This document shows, piece by piece, positions 8,992 to 19,028 of a DNA stretch of 64,000 nt. Below the pieces are notes generated by a model, which worked only from the letters and a program-made list of their open reading frames with translations, was not told where the DNA came from and searched no databases. Location: the NCBI GenBank assembly GCA_030374735.1, contig JASCIV010000021.1:1-64000 (forward strand). The letters run 5' to 3'. The translations under genes were made by a program, and so were the position numbers. Within the stretch, counting starts at the first letter, position 1. Every line of letters begins with the position of its first letter. Source of the DNA: Gracilaria caudata (Eukaryota > Rhodophyta > Florideophyceae > Gracilariales > Gracilariaceae).

Positions 8992-11900
8992 TCATTCTGT
9001 CTCTGCTTTTTCTTCACTAAGAGTTTCGATTCTTACTTCAAAAGCGTCTTCTTGGTCGCAATCAATGTACGAATCAGATAAGAGATAAAGCTGCAATGTG
9101 TGCTGACCTGCGGGAGGAGAATCAAACTCCAGCTTTACCTTGGCTCGCTTTTTAAGTGCCACATGTCTTAAGCTCAACAAAGTATTTGTCTTGGGGTTTC
9201 CAACAATTACCCACCAGCCTTCTTCCCTCTTTTCAGGGTACAGAGGGGCACTTATGGTTGGTACAACATCTTGGGCATTGCTGTCATTTGCTTCTTCATC
9301 CTCCTCGTTTCGTGATATTATCACCACCATGCGAGTCACAGTTGCAACGTCCTCATCAGTAGAACTCTTCACTGATTCTATGACGAAATCATTCATATTT
9401 GGGAGCACTTTACATGCTTCCGACAATTCCAGCACCTGTCTGCTGGTTAACGACTTGAGGACTGTTGATCGGTCTTCGTCGTCCATATCGAGAAATCCGA
9501 AAATATCCACCACCTCATATTCCTCGCTCAAGGTAACGGCCACCGTTCGGTTAATGTGAGGGAGTTGCATTAACGGGAATACGTGATCCCAAAGCCCCTG
9601 AACGAGCATTTGGCCAAGTTCTATGGCTGCTAGCGCCGGTTTCAGCCAGCCTTCGATTGCCAGAACATCCACCATTGCTCTGAGCAAACGAACAGCAATC
9701 ACAACGATTCGTTTCTGGTCGTCAACAACTTCTTTTGGAAGCAATTCTCGAATTAGTTGCCCTTGTAGGAGAAGATGTGCTTTCACATGCGGGCTTGCAT
9801 AAGATGCGGCATTCGCTTCTTCAAGCTTTATGGGAGCCTTAGCTGCCAATCTTCGTAGGACCTCTTCATCTCCTAGTCGTACAGGAATTTCACTGAACTC
9901 CGAAGCCAGGGATACGATGTCGAGAAGACCTGTGACTTTCGTGTTAGCAGTAACGGAGGAGGCGAACAACTCAACAGTTGCATGCCTGACATAAAAATGG
10001 GCGGCAACCCTGCCAATATCTTGAGTACTCAAGCGCTGCTGAGAGCGCTCGCCGTCAATAACTTCTTCATCAGCTTCCATCGCAATACATTTTGAAGATT
10101 CAAGATCTGTCAGCGTTGTCTCTACTAATTCGGATAAGTGGTTCGAGATTTCAACGTGTGAAACCCCGTTCATCCCGTAATAATTTGGGTTCTTAGGCAA
10201 CCTTCTGTAGAAAAAAGTCCATGTCAAATAGTCGACCGCATCCTGTTTTGTATCAATCACACCGGCTTCAATCTCGGCGTTGAAATGATCAGCGAGAAAA
10301 CGTGGCAGCTGTGATTCAGCAGGAAACGGTTCCAGCGTATACGACTCATATCGCTTACGAAGTGAAGGTTCTGTTATGATAACGGCTCGTCGTTGGATGG
10401 TATCGTGAACAGAGGGCCTAGCACAGCATAACATCTTAAGAAGATCACCCGAACTGTACTCTGCCCTACTAGTTACGTAGGCCCCACCATCATCACATGA
10501 TGTACCTGCCACAACAACGAGAGGAGTGCTCAGCTGGCTCATTGTCCAGCTAAGTACGGAAGTTACAACCAATATTGAGCATTTTTGCTCTGAAAACAGT
10601 TGTTGCACCAAAGCACGTTCTACTCCATCTAGACCTTCATGTAAAAACGCGACACCGTGAGCAAGGGTCTGCCGTAGACTTATCGTCCGAATTTGTTCCA
10701 ACAATGAGCCCGGAACGCTAACATTTCCAAATCGATCAGAATCGCCTCCCAAAGTGGTTAATTCAATTAGTTGCTTAGCAAGGTTCCTGGCCATTCTTCG
10801 AGAGGACACGAACACAATCGCTTGTTCTGTACTGCTTCCAATGTGCTTTTGAATGGAATTGAAAACTGGCTTAGCAAGGGATGGAGCTCGAGTGCTTCTT
10901 GGCCCTCTGCTGAAAGCTGAATCAATGACAGTTAGTTTGAAGTTGTTGAGCAGAGTCTTCGGATGAAACGAAAACACTGCCGAAGGTGGGGCTCCTATCC
11001 AGTGCCCAATATCTCTAGCGTTGGCAATGGGGTCGCTAAGAGCAACAATGCGCATTGGGTCGTTTCCTTGTTCCGCAGCTTCGGCGGCTTGATATCTGGA
11101 TCTCGACCCAATTATCTCCATCACAGACCCGAGGCTGCTCTTGTCTGAAAGGTGGTGTGCTCCGTCCAAAACAAGAAGACGAATCTTTTTCATTATCTTG
11201 CTCTCTCGCTTTTGCCTCCATCGCCTTGAAAACATATCCCAGCGCTCTGGGGTAGTAATTACAAGGGCCCCAGAGGTTGAGCGCAAAAACCCGACTTCCT
11301 TGCTCCCTTCGGATAGAAACTTGCGCACAGCTAGGTCTAAATGCTTTCCAAGTCCATTGACAAAGTCCTCGTATCTGCGGTGGATAGCAGCCTCTCCTCT
11401 CCCAACCACCCATACGGCAGTGGCCGTTGGATTCCGAGCGAATAACCTTGCTACGCACAGCTCTCCGCATTTGTCTCTTTCATCACCGGGGAGGGAAGCT
11501 ACCACTGAGTTCACATCACTGTCGAACAGCACTTCAAACATTTGCGACTGTAGCTTACTGAAGTGAGTGGATTCCTTTCCGAAATACTGCCTGCTCTCCG
11601 ACAGTGCTTCTCGGTATGCCAGTTTGTTTTCGTCTTCGTTAAGGAACATAGACTCGTCTTCCCTAAAGGCCTTTGCGACTGAAAGTGGCCTGACATCGGC
11701 AAGTTCCGTGAAAGCTCCAAATTTTTCTGGGAGGTGCAGCGCCTGAAAAGACAAGGGTACTACGGTTACTGGTGCTATCCATCGATCACTCACACATCGT
11801 ATAAAGTATTGCGGTGGTGTAGGACTACTAAGCTTAACTGTAAAACTTAACGAGTGCTCTTCTGCTGCAACAGATGGTCTCAAGAAGAACAGCTCAGAAT

Positions 11901-14900
11901 GAAGCAACACCTCAGAATCCGTATCCTCAATTACAACCCAGAAACCTTCTCCCGATTTGTGTAGCTTCTTGTTAAACTTAAAGTCCGGAATAATCGTGAG
12001 CTCAATCTCCAGAATTGATCTTGATAACGGGCGCACATGGGCTTCCACTTCTAACCGCGGAAGAGAATGAATCAATCGGTGGACAGTTGTGCCCAGTTTC
12101 GAGTCACGCAAAAGTTCACCCACTTCGGATACAGTTAAATCATAATACTTCTCAAACGGTATATCTTTTCTTTCAATCCGGTGGAGCACTTCCTCTCCCA
12201 AAGAATGGCCGAATTGTCGCAAAGGAGTCTGAGATGGCCATTGCCGACCAGTAACACCTTTGTATAAGCTCAGCGCTCGATCGAACAAGCTGGCCCAATT
12301 CTCGTGGCGTGCAACTTCCACCAAAGCTCGAGTGAGGCGCGCCGCACTTTGCGTAACATACACCATATCTGCCTTGAGAGCAAGCCCATCTAGTCCAAGT
12401 CTTGAAATAAAGGATTGGAGAAGAACATTAACTTTAGCGGTAGGTTCATCTAGAGATTCTTTGATTGGTATCGGGACTCTTTCAGCCAGCCTAGCCAATT
12501 CTAGTTTTTCTTCTTCGCGAACCTGCACATGTTGAAACTCACTGGACATTGAAAATATGTGCAACAGATCTATGTCTGTTGTTGTGCTCTTCATTTGCTC
12601 CGTATAAATGGACATGGAATCATGACCCACATAGAAGTCGGATGCGACTCTCCCCAGATCGGTGCCAGTTATTTCTCCGGTTCGCTTGTTATACACTGCG
12701 AGACCGCAGCGGTGGAGCTCCAGTGCTGCTGCATGGATTAACTCCGCTCTTCTTCGCTCCATTGTGGTGTCTTCATGGCTTTCTTCAGCAGAGATCCCGT
12801 ATAAGGTGGGCTCTTTGATCATTCTCACATATAGATAAGTGTAACACAACCATTGCGACCCCTCATTCACAGAAGACACAGACCCGGTCGCAACTTCGGC
12901 GTTTAGCATATCCGTAATTCGAGATATAAACTGAGACTCAATCGGCAACTGGTTGTTGAGGAGGGACAAGTAGTACAAAACATCAGCTTTTGAGGTGATG
13001 ATGTACCCCTCACCGAAATTGTCAAACTGAGGCCGACCAGCTCTTCCCATCATTTGCATCACGTCCATTGAAGATAGTTCTATCCACCGACCATGCTGTG
13101 GAGAGTAAACCTGAGTTCCCTTAATGATAACCGCATGAGCAGGTAAGTTCACACCCCATGCCAATGTTGCAGTTGATACCAAAACCTTAACATGCCCCTG
13201 TTCAAACAGCGCTTCAACAAGTTGTCTGTCATTTCGAGCCATTCCGGCATGATGGATTGCAAGCCCATGCTCCAGAACACGAGAAAGCTCTTTTTCACTG
13301 ACATTTGTAAGCTCCGACTGAATAATCTCGTAAGAGGCGCTTGCGGGGTTGAGAAACTGATCCGCTATTTGCTCTTCAATGGCTTTCTCTATGAGAAAGC
13401 GGCACGTCGCTCCAGTTTCCTTTCGACTATGAACAAAAATTATCACTTGATTCGAAGTTTGAAGCTGCATCTTCACTTTGTTAAAAGTTAGCTCATTCAT
13501 TAGCTGGAAACGTCTAAATGCCTTCTTTGCCGTAATGCCCACATAGCATTGCTGCAATGGGCAAGGACGATGAGTCGAATCAAAGTAGAATAAGCCCTTC
13601 GTACGATCTACCCGTAAGAATGAGGCCACATCTTTGTAATTCGGAAGCGTTGCACTTAGGCCGACAACACGCGTGGAGGCAGTCCCAGATTCTACACCTC
13701 GCAACGTTCTAGCCACGAGACTCTCAATCACCGGCCCACGTTCGTCATGGAGAAGATGGATCTCGTCGACAATGAGCAACTGCACCAGACTTAAGAAAGT
13801 CTTCTCGCCGCCCTTACGAGTAATAATGTCCCACTTTTCCGGGGTAGTTACAATGACTTGGGTCTCTTCTATTTCTTTCTTAGACATCCCAACATCTCCA
13901 GTGAGTTCTCTGACTTCAAGCTTCAGGTATGCAAGCCTCTTCGAAAGGTTCTCAACCACTTCGGCAACAAGCGCTTTCATCGGCGCCACATAGACGACTT
14001 TGAATGAACCCATATCTATATTGTCAACATCAAGTTCATCTGCGGGTATTGCGTTCGCAATGCACCTTAATATTGTCAATACAGCCACGTTCGTCTTACC
14101 TGCTCCGGTAGGTGCACAGAGCAGCATGTTTTCATCGGATCCAAAAGCACAAGGATATACCTGGGATTGCATTCGATTCAGTTGCTGAGTATTCGAGAAT
14201 GCTGATCTAGCCCATTCAGGCATTTGTGAGATCTGTATTAGTTTAACTAACTTTCGTGGAAGAGCGCGGACTGCCGGAATGTGCCATTCTTCAAAGTCCT
14301 TATTCGTCAAATGTTCTGACCCTTCTGGCAGCTTGCAGTCTCTTACGGTCATGAGTCGCCCGCCTCTTTGAAATCGAAGACTTTCAATGTCGAGCTTTCT
14401 GAGGGGAAAGTTGGGTTTTAGTTGTTGTCCTTGAATGTTTGTCCGGGTTTCATCCTCAAAAGCAACAGATTTCGTTCGTTCACGCTTCTTAGTTCTCCTA
14501 TCGTCTGAATCTTTTCGGCTTTGACTGCGTGGGGTACGACTGCTACCGCTGAGGCTGAGAGACTGTAGAAGATTAACTCCATACTCGTCAGATCTCATGG
14601 CCTCCTCAATTCGTTCTTTCTCTTCTACGTCCTTCGCTCGCGCCAACATAGTGCAGAATGTAATGGATTTCCTGTTTTCCAACAGCATCGATATGAAGTC
14701 TAGCTTATCAAAGTCCAGTATTGATGCCAGTTCGTTCTCAATCACACGCTCGTTGTCCTGCTGCTGAAGAACATCCAGGATCCTATCAGATATGTCTCGA
14801 CACATCTCAGAATCATCGTAGAAGACACTCAACTGACGTTCCAACCACACAGCATCGATATCTTTAGGATCAACCGTGTTAGTCTCCAGACTGCGAGGTT

Positions 14901-15645
14901 CTACCCCTGTGTCCTTGGATGAGTTGTTTCCTTTCCCGTGAGGAACCTGGCCTACTTCTTCAGTAGCTGTTGCACCACCTTCTGCGTCAATCTCAACGAC
15001 TTCATCTGCAATGTCATCGTCCTCTTCATCAATGTTTCTTAAAACGGGAAGAATTCCTTGAGGATTAACTTCAGCTTGTTCAGTAACCCCATCATCCTTC
15101 TTGTAGTCATTTATCTGAGAACAAAACAGATTCAATCTGGTAAACTCATCAGTGTTCATGGCCACGCCGAATAATTCCTCGACCAACTTCTTCTTTTCAT
15201 TGCCTTGAAGCTTGTCATCTTTCATGGTCACTAGGACCTCATCTGCAGCGCTGCGAAGTAGTTCACGTGGTTGGTCACCAAGCTTGGACATAACAAATGC
15301 TAACAAGGCCTCAAATGCTCTTTGTGATATTCGAGTGGTTGGAATATAAGTATACTCATTCCCACCGAGATCTAGCTCTTTTGCGACGTCTAAAACAGAC
15401 TGATCCATGAACTCGGGTTGTTCAGCGTGAGACCCTTGTTCTTTTCTTTTTTCAATTCTGTTGACGACTACTTGCGGGCGGCGGGACGCTGTGACTTTAT
15501 CTCCCATACGGCCGGGCATGTTTGATGATTGCAGCGGCGTAATACCAGCTGTCTGTTCACGGGGTCTTCTCTTTTCATTCTCAATGACCAGCTTCGACGT
15601 GGCCTTATATGAGTATTGCTTCATAATCTCGCGTTCATCCACCAT
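8992..15645 (-). CDS. BRR2: Spliceosomal RNA helicase BRR2 (SNRNP200)
   Basis: A 2217-residue Ski2-like double helicase. BRR2 unwinds U4/U6 in the tri-snRNP to activate the spliceosome. The start at 15645 gives MVDEREIMKQYSYKATS, matching the conserved BRR2 N terminus (Q-Y-x-Y-K-A-x-S), with a MGDK motif further on. The first cassette is complete: Walker A APTGAGKT near residue 509, DEIH near 628, SATLPNY, HHAGM near 798, then a Sec63-like unit. In the second cassette the Walker A position reads SLPGDERDK (near 1382), the DExH position reads DGAH (near 1498) and SAT is replaced by LSD, so it should not hydrolyse ATP. A second Sec63 domain ends the protein. Its neighbour across the divergent promoter is FBP21/WBP4, a known BRR2 regulator in human. 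Confidence 0.96.
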   Translation of the reverse strand: MVDEREIMKQYSYKATSKLVIENEKRRPREQTAGITPLQSSNMPGRMGDKVTASRRPQVVVNRIEKRKEQGSHAEQPEFMDQSVLDVAKELDLGGNEYTYIPTTRISQRAFEALLAFVMSKLGDQPRELLRSAADEVLVTMKDDKLQGNEKKKLVEELFGVAMNTDEFTRLNLFCSQINDYKKDDGVTEQAEVNPQGILPVLRNIDEEDDDIADEVVEIDAEGGATATEEVGQVPHGKGNNSSKDTGVEPRSLETNTVDPKDIDAVWLERQLSVFYDDSEMCRDISDRILDVLQQQDNERVIENELASILDFDKLDFISMLLENRKSITFCTMLARAKDVEEKERIEEAMRSDEYGVNLLQSLSLSGSSRTPRSQSRKDSDDRRTKKRERTKSVAFEDETRTNIQGQQLKPNFPLRKLDIESLRFQRGGRLMTVRDCKLPEGSEHLTNKDFEEWHIPAVRALPRKLVKLIQISQMPEWARSAFSNTQQLNRMQSQVYPCAFGSDENMLLCAPTGAGKTNVAVLTILRCIANAIPADELDVDNIDMGSFKVVYVAPMKALVAEVVENLSKRLAYLKLEVRELTGDVGMSKKEIEETQVIVTTPEKWDIITRKGGEKTFLSLVQLLIVDEIHLLHDERGPVIESLVARTLRGVESGTASTRVVGLSATLPNYKDVASFLRVDRTKGLFYFDSTHRPCPLQQCYVGITAKKAFRRFQLMNELTFNKVKMQLQTSNQVIIFVHSRKETGATCRFLIEKAIEEQIADQFLNPASASYEIIQSELTNVSEKELSRVLEHGLAIHHAGMARNDRQLVEALFEQGHVKVLVSTATLAWGVNLPAHAVIIKGTQVYSPQHGRWIELSSMDVMQMMGRAGRPQFDNFGEGYIITSKADVLYYLSLLNNQLPIESQFISRITDMLNAEVATGSVSSVNEGSQWLCYTYLYVRMIKEPTLYGISAEESHEDTTMERRRAELIHAAALELHRCGLAVYNKRTGEITGTDLGRVASDFYVGHDSMSIYTEQMKSTTTDIDLLHIFSMSSEFQHVQVREEEKLELARLAERVPIPIKESLDEPTAKVNVLLQSFISRLGLDGLALKADMVYVTQSAARLTRALVEVARHENWASLFDRALSLYKGVTGRQWPSQTPLRQFGHSLGEEVLHRIERKDIPFEKYYDLTVSEVGELLRDSKLGTTVHRLIHSLPRLEVEAHVRPLSRSILEIELTIIPDFKFNKKLHKSGEGFWVVIEDTDSEVLLHSELFFLRPSVAAEEHSLSFTVKLSSPTPPQYFIRCVSDRWIAPVTVVPLSFQALHLPEKFGAFTELADVRPLSVAKAFREDESMFLNEDENKLAYREALSESRQYFGKESTHFSKLQSQMFEVLFDSDVNSVVASLPGDERDKCGELCVARLFARNPTATAVWVVGRGEAAIHRRYEDFVNGLGKHLDLAVRKFLSEGSKEVGFLRSTSGALVITTPERWDMFSRRWRQKRESKIMKKIRLLVLDGAHHLSDKSSLGSVMEIIGSRSRYQAAEAAEQGNDPMRIVALSDPIANARDIGHWIGAPPSAVFSFHPKTLLNNFKLTVIDSAFSRGPRSTRAPSLAKPVFNSIQKHIGSSTEQAIVFVSSRRMARNLAKQLIELTTLGGDSDRFGNVSVPGSLLEQIRTISLRQTLAHGVAFLHEGLDGVERALVQQLFSEQKCSILVVTSVLSWTMSQLSTPLVVVAGTSCDDGGAYVTSRAEYSSGDLLKMLCCARPSVHDTIQRRAVIITEPSLRKRYESYTLEPFPAESQLPRFLADHFNAEIEAGVIDTKQDAVDYLTWTFFYRRLPKNPNYYGMNGVSHVEISNHLSELVETTLTDLESSKCIAMEADEEVIDGERSQQRLSTQDIGRVAAHFYVRHATVELFASSVTANTKVTGLLDIVSLASEFSEIPVRLGDEEVLRRLAAKAPIKLEEANAASYASPHVKAHLLLQGQLIRELLPKEVVDDQKRIVVIAVRLLRAMVDVLAIEGWLKPALAAIELGQMLVQGLWDHVFPLMQLPHINRTVAVTLSEEYEVVDIFGFLDMDDEDRSTVLKSLTSRQVLELSEACKVLPNMNDFVIESVKSSTDEDVATVTRMVVIISRNEEDEEANDSNAQDVVPTISAPLYPEKREEGWWVIVGNPKTNTLLSLRHVALKKRAKVKLEFDSPPAGQHTLQLYLLSDSYIDCDQEDAFEVRIETLSEEKAETE

Positions 15646-16303
15646 GTTGGATTTAAACTGGTGTGCTTGATTGCCTTCCTTCAAAAAGTCAATATGAACA
15701 GGCTATCTATTCGAACTGCCTCTTAAAATGATGTGTGCTTCAAAGACTTCAAATATTCCAGTTCATATGAAGAAGCCGCGCGGGTATAAGACCTGCTATG
15801 ATAGTTTCCAGATTGCACGACTTTGGTGCGACGAAGTCCTCGACCCTGCACACCATGCATCAAGTGAAACAAACTTTATAAATCCAACTCGTGTTTAAAC
15901 CGCGCTCGTTGAAAGTCTCGATTCCAAACGGTCCGTTTCACTGGACTTCGTGGTGGTTGTTCATGGTCGAAGGGGGAGACTTATCCAAGATCTACTCTTT
16001 CGGCAGAAATCATGGAAGTTTCGGAATACAAAGTTCTGTTCATGTACAAGGGTATTGCAAGTTTTATTTTGTTTGACATACTTTTCGATTTATTTTCTTT
16101 GAAAACCATTACCAGTGTTTGTATGAAGACACTTTCAAGACAGCCAATCTGCGAAGCTATCCGTTTACGTAAATACGAGCGCATGTAGATAGCCGTCGAA
16201 GGAGCCTCGTATAGTAAGAAGTTCTTACTAAGAACTCTGGTCTTGAAGGAAGGATTAGCAAGCGACACGTCCACAAGAGCTCCACCCATATCGGAAGAAT
16301 GTC
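15646..16303. other. Divergent intergenic region between BRR2 and FBP21/WBP4
   Basis: Holds the presumed shared or back-to-back promoters of the two splicing genes. Two overlapping, mutually exclusive hairpins lie at 16213-16236, about 70 nt before the WBP4 ATG. I see no gene. Confidence 0.5.
16213..16236 (+). repeat. Overlapping alternative hairpins in the WBP4 leader
   Basis: AGTAAGAA (16213-16220) pairs with TTCTTACT (16222-16229). The overlapping AGTTCTTA (16220-16227) pairs with TAAGAACT (16229-16236). Both are perfect 8-bp stems around a single base, so only one can form at a time. Confidence 0.5.
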
Positions 16304-16927
16304 ATGTCACCAAAAACAAAAAAGCTTCGGCGCGAACAAACTCAGCATCTGTGCAAAATCTGCAACATATGGATAGCAGACAACAAAGCCCAAAGAGATC
16401 AACACGAAACAGGAGCAAAGCACGTAGCAAACCGCCAAAGAGTGTTGCGGGAGATAGCAAATCGAAACGAAAAAGAACGAGCTCAGGCAAGGAGAGAAGG
16501 AAGACGCGTAGTGGGTGAAAATGGGAGTCTAGCCGTGCAACAAATGATGGAGATTGCAATGCAAGCAACGCAAGGGCAGATTAAAGAAGCAACAGCAGAA
16601 GCAGAAGCAGAACACGTAGAGGATGGTGAACACGAGACGGTGGAACCTGGGCAAGAAGTGGACGAAAATGGTTATCCTTTGCCTGCTAATACCGTTTTTC
16701 AGTGGACTACAGTTGCTGAGGAGGATATGAACGCTTCACAAAACCAAGAAGGAGAACAAATAACGGAGGGTTTTGCAAAGGCACAAGGGTCTGGAGTGAA
16801 ACGAACACACGAAAGCAAGGAGGTAGTAGCAACACCCGTGGAAGACGCTGAAGAGCGTTCCGCAGCGCTTGCAACCTTCAAGAAAAGAAAAGTCGCATCA
16901 GGGCGGAAGAAGCGAAGAAGGCAGTGA
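16304..16927 (+). CDS. WBP4: FBP21/WBP4-like spliceosomal B-complex protein
   Basis: A 207-residue protein. The N terminus carries a matrin/U1-C type zinc finger at about residues 15-45: C-x2-C, then x12, then H-x5-H in HLCKICNIWIADNK...HETGAKH. This context is characteristic of WBP4/FBP21. A helical charged region and an acidic disordered stretch follow. The last residues (FKKRK followed by a basic tail) match the conserved C-terminal motif of the family as I remember it. Human WBP4 has two WW domains for proline-rich ligands; none is visible here, so this is a reduced version. In human, FBP21 enters the spliceosome at the B complex and inhibits BRR2 through its C-terminal part. The gene is divergent from BRR2, 658 bp apart. 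Confidence 0.82.
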   Translation: MSPKTKKLRREQTQHLCKICNIWIADNKAQRDQHETGAKHVANRQRVLREIANRNEKERAQARREGRRVVGENGSLAVQQMMEIAMQATQGQIKEATAEAEAEHVEDGEHETVEPGQEVDENGYPLPANTVFQWTTVAEEDMNASQNQEGEQITEGFAKAQGSGVKRTHESKEVVATPVEDAEERSAALATFKKRKVASGRKKRRRQ

Positions 16928-17037
16928 AGGCACGCAAACAATGGTGATGTTAGAAGTGTTTGGAGGTTATGGTTTAGGTTGTTTACACAATACAAAGGTA
17001 CGCGCCAATTTGAATAAGAAACGAATGCACATGACAG

Positions 17038-17700
17038 CTAGTTCGACTTGTCTTGTGTTCCTGATTGTGATTGCGATTGCGGTGGCGGTGGAGAATTGAA
17101 ATGTTTAGACACGTTTTCATGAGCAAGGACAATAGAATCACTGGCCATAGCATACGGAGAGTTTTTTACTCGACCGTGATCAGTAGCACTTCTGATGGCA
17201 TACATAACTCTTCCGATAACATTTTGAAGACTCAGTGGTCCAAAAGAAGAACTATCTGGGGCATCAGCTTGTGTATTTTCTCGTTCTACCCAGCAATGAC
17301 TCTTTGGAATGCTGAACGGTGGGTCGCCGTGGACGCTATGCATCTGAGCGCCTTCCATTGCGGATATTCTTCGTACATACTTTCGACGTGCGTCGTTGGG
17401 GTCGGTGATGACTACGACGTCATCTACATAAACTCTGTTGAGAAACGACTGCGTACTGCCTGAAAGTCGACGAATAACGAGACGGTCATGAGCGGTACGC
17501 ATGTCATTGACGTTGGCATTGAAGATAGGACTCATGGCATTGCCAGTCAGTGGCAAAGAGTATGAGAGAGGCTTCTCCAAATCAGCGACTATGAGGTCTC
17601 TCAACAACGATGAAGAACGCATTGCGGAACGTCTCTGATTCTCATTCGCCGAGCCCACAAAGTTGAACGCCCTCAAGAGACGATACAGCAACCGAACCAT
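17038..17700 (-). CDS. S26/IMP2-like signal-peptidase-fold protein lacking the Ser/Lys dyad
   Basis: A 220-residue protein from the ATG at 17700; the upstream open frame reaches only a TTG. It follows the mitochondrial inner-membrane peptidase (IMP2/IMMP2L) layout: the substrate-site box reads GNAMSP where active enzymes have G-x-S-M-x-P; then DDVVVITDPND; then KYVRRISAMEG where active enzymes have a KR whose Lys is the general base; then HCWVEREN and a D-S-x-x-FGP box. The catalytic Ser is therefore Ala and the Lys is Arg, so peptidase activity is not expected. The C-terminal extension (TDHGRVKNSP and onward) resembles, from memory, the land-plant S26-like family At1g06200/At2g31140, which also seems to lack the dyad. 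Mitochondrial location is inferred from the family. Confidence 0.82.
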   Translation of the reverse strand: MVRLLYRLLRAFNFVGSANENQRRSAMRSSSLLRDLIVADLEKPLSYSLPLTGNAMSPIFNANVNDMRTAHDRLVIRRLSGSTQSFLNRVYVDDVVVITDPNDARRKYVRRISAMEGAQMHSVHGDPPFSIPKSHCWVERENTQADAPDSSSFGPLSLQNVIGRVMYAIRSATDHGRVKNSPYAMASDSIVLAHENVSKHFNSPPPPQSQSQSGTQDKSN

Positions 17701-18515
17701 ACTGGGGATGTACGAAGCCGCGCGGCGAAGACAACGCACGAACAGACAACCACCGGGCGATGGCGATGGCGGACAGGAACGAGGTGGAGCCGTACGCGCT
17801 GCGTGGCGGTACCGGCAGATAGCAGGAGCGATGGATTGTGATGGTGGGACGCGTGGAAAGTGCCAAAGGTTAGCAATCAGCGGACGCAATGAACGTGGGC
17901 GAGGTATCCTTTAAGCGCTGGCCAGCGCGCTACGTGATGTGGACGTGGACAAGCTGATTGGCCAATTTTTGGCAAGTATCGCTGTGACGCGTACACGTGC
18001 GCGCGGTTGATTGGCTCGCTCGCGCTTTTTCATATGGAGATCGAGCATGCTGGACGCGTTGCATTCGTGGCAAGGCATTTTCGGTGGAGTGACGGTCTAC
18101 AAAAATATCCGGATGTGTGTGCTGCCACTGGAACTGCCTCAAGAATCCTTCAAGATTCTCTTCGTGGCACAAAGTTGTCTCCCGTCTAGAAGCAAGTCTA
18201 CACCGCAGCTCCATTCGAACGTCCCGTAGTGCTTCCACCCCTCTCACTGAATTCATGTTGTACGGTGCGCATCGCAAGTCAACACTAGTCGTGGACAAAA
18301 AGCCATGACGAAGAAAGCATCTCCATTCGCCTTTCTAAAGTCCATTGTTTTAGAATCAAGCAATCCAGAAGTTATTAGAATGTCAGTCGTGACTTCCATG
18401 CCCTGACTTCATCAAACCAGCTTTCTTGTTGTAGACCGTAAAAAACAAAGAAACAACTTTTTCACACCACCTCCATTCCTCACAATGCCTACTCCGCGAC
18501 GAGTCCGAAACAAGT
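17701..18515. other. Upstream region of the S26-like gene with CCAAT boxes
   Basis: No gene supported. ATTGGCCAAT at 17957-17966 is a palindrome made of two overlapping opposite CCAAT boxes, and a further ATTGG lies at 18009-18013. These sit 250-310 bp upstream of the minus-strand S26-like start and could be NF-Y sites. COX23 ends at the right side. Confidence 0.45.
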
Positions 18516-18758
18516 TCATCGAGCCCCATTGAGCTTCGCTTCACGTTCCAATCGACGCCACTCCTTCATACAGGCTTTATAGTCATCAAAGTAGCGCTTG
18601 CAAGCAGCTTTTGATCGTTTGGAGATGCATTGTAGACTGGCTTCGTGTTCGGCGATGCAAGGATTGTTTTCGAGAAGTTTTTTGAACCCAGGCAACGTTG
18701 TCTGAGGCTTGGGCGCTTGCTGTTTGTCGCCTGACATCTTGGAGTCTGAAGCGGACAT
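18516..18758 (-). CDS. COX23: Twin CX9C mitochondrial protein COX23 (CHCHD7)
   Basis: An 80-residue CHCH protein. It has two exact C-x9-C motifs, Cys34/Cys44 and Cys53/Cys63, within helices, preceded by an NPC motif typical of Cox23/CHCHD7. Family members are imported into the mitochondrial intermembrane space and oxidised by the MIA40 relay. They form a helical hairpin with two disulfides and help cytochrome c oxidase assembly and copper handling. There is no N-terminal presequence, as expected for MIA40 clients. The start is an ATG at 18758. Divergent from the zinc-ribbon gene with about 270 bp between. Confidence 0.9.
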   Translation of the reverse strand: MSASDSKMSGDKQQAPKPQTTLPGFKKLLENNPCIAEHEASLQCISKRSKAACKRYFDDYKACMKEWRRLEREAKLNGAR

Positions 18759-19028
18759 TTCAAGTGCCCTGGTCGCGGCTGACTTCCGTGGATCGCCCTC
18801 GGAACAACAACGAGATTCTCGGCGTCTGTGAAGATGCGTGTTGGCCGAAACGCTTAGCAGTTAGCGCCGTTTCGGTGCACTTGTTTTCAAATAAATGGAT
18901 GCATTTAATCCGCAGAACACGTGCCGTGTATACACCGTGCGCCACAGATAGAAGCGCGTTGCTCAAAGCAGCGAGCTGCAATCACATTCCGTTTCCAAAT
19001 CAGTTCCAAATGCGCAACACGAGCAGGC

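Noticed and set aside
15646..15684. N-terminal extension of BRR2 (and similar TTG/GTG-led extensions of CIA1, DDT, ankyrin, glutaminase, J-CpcE and others)
   Set aside because: These extensions begin with non-ATG codons and do not match their families. The first ATG gives the expected N termini.
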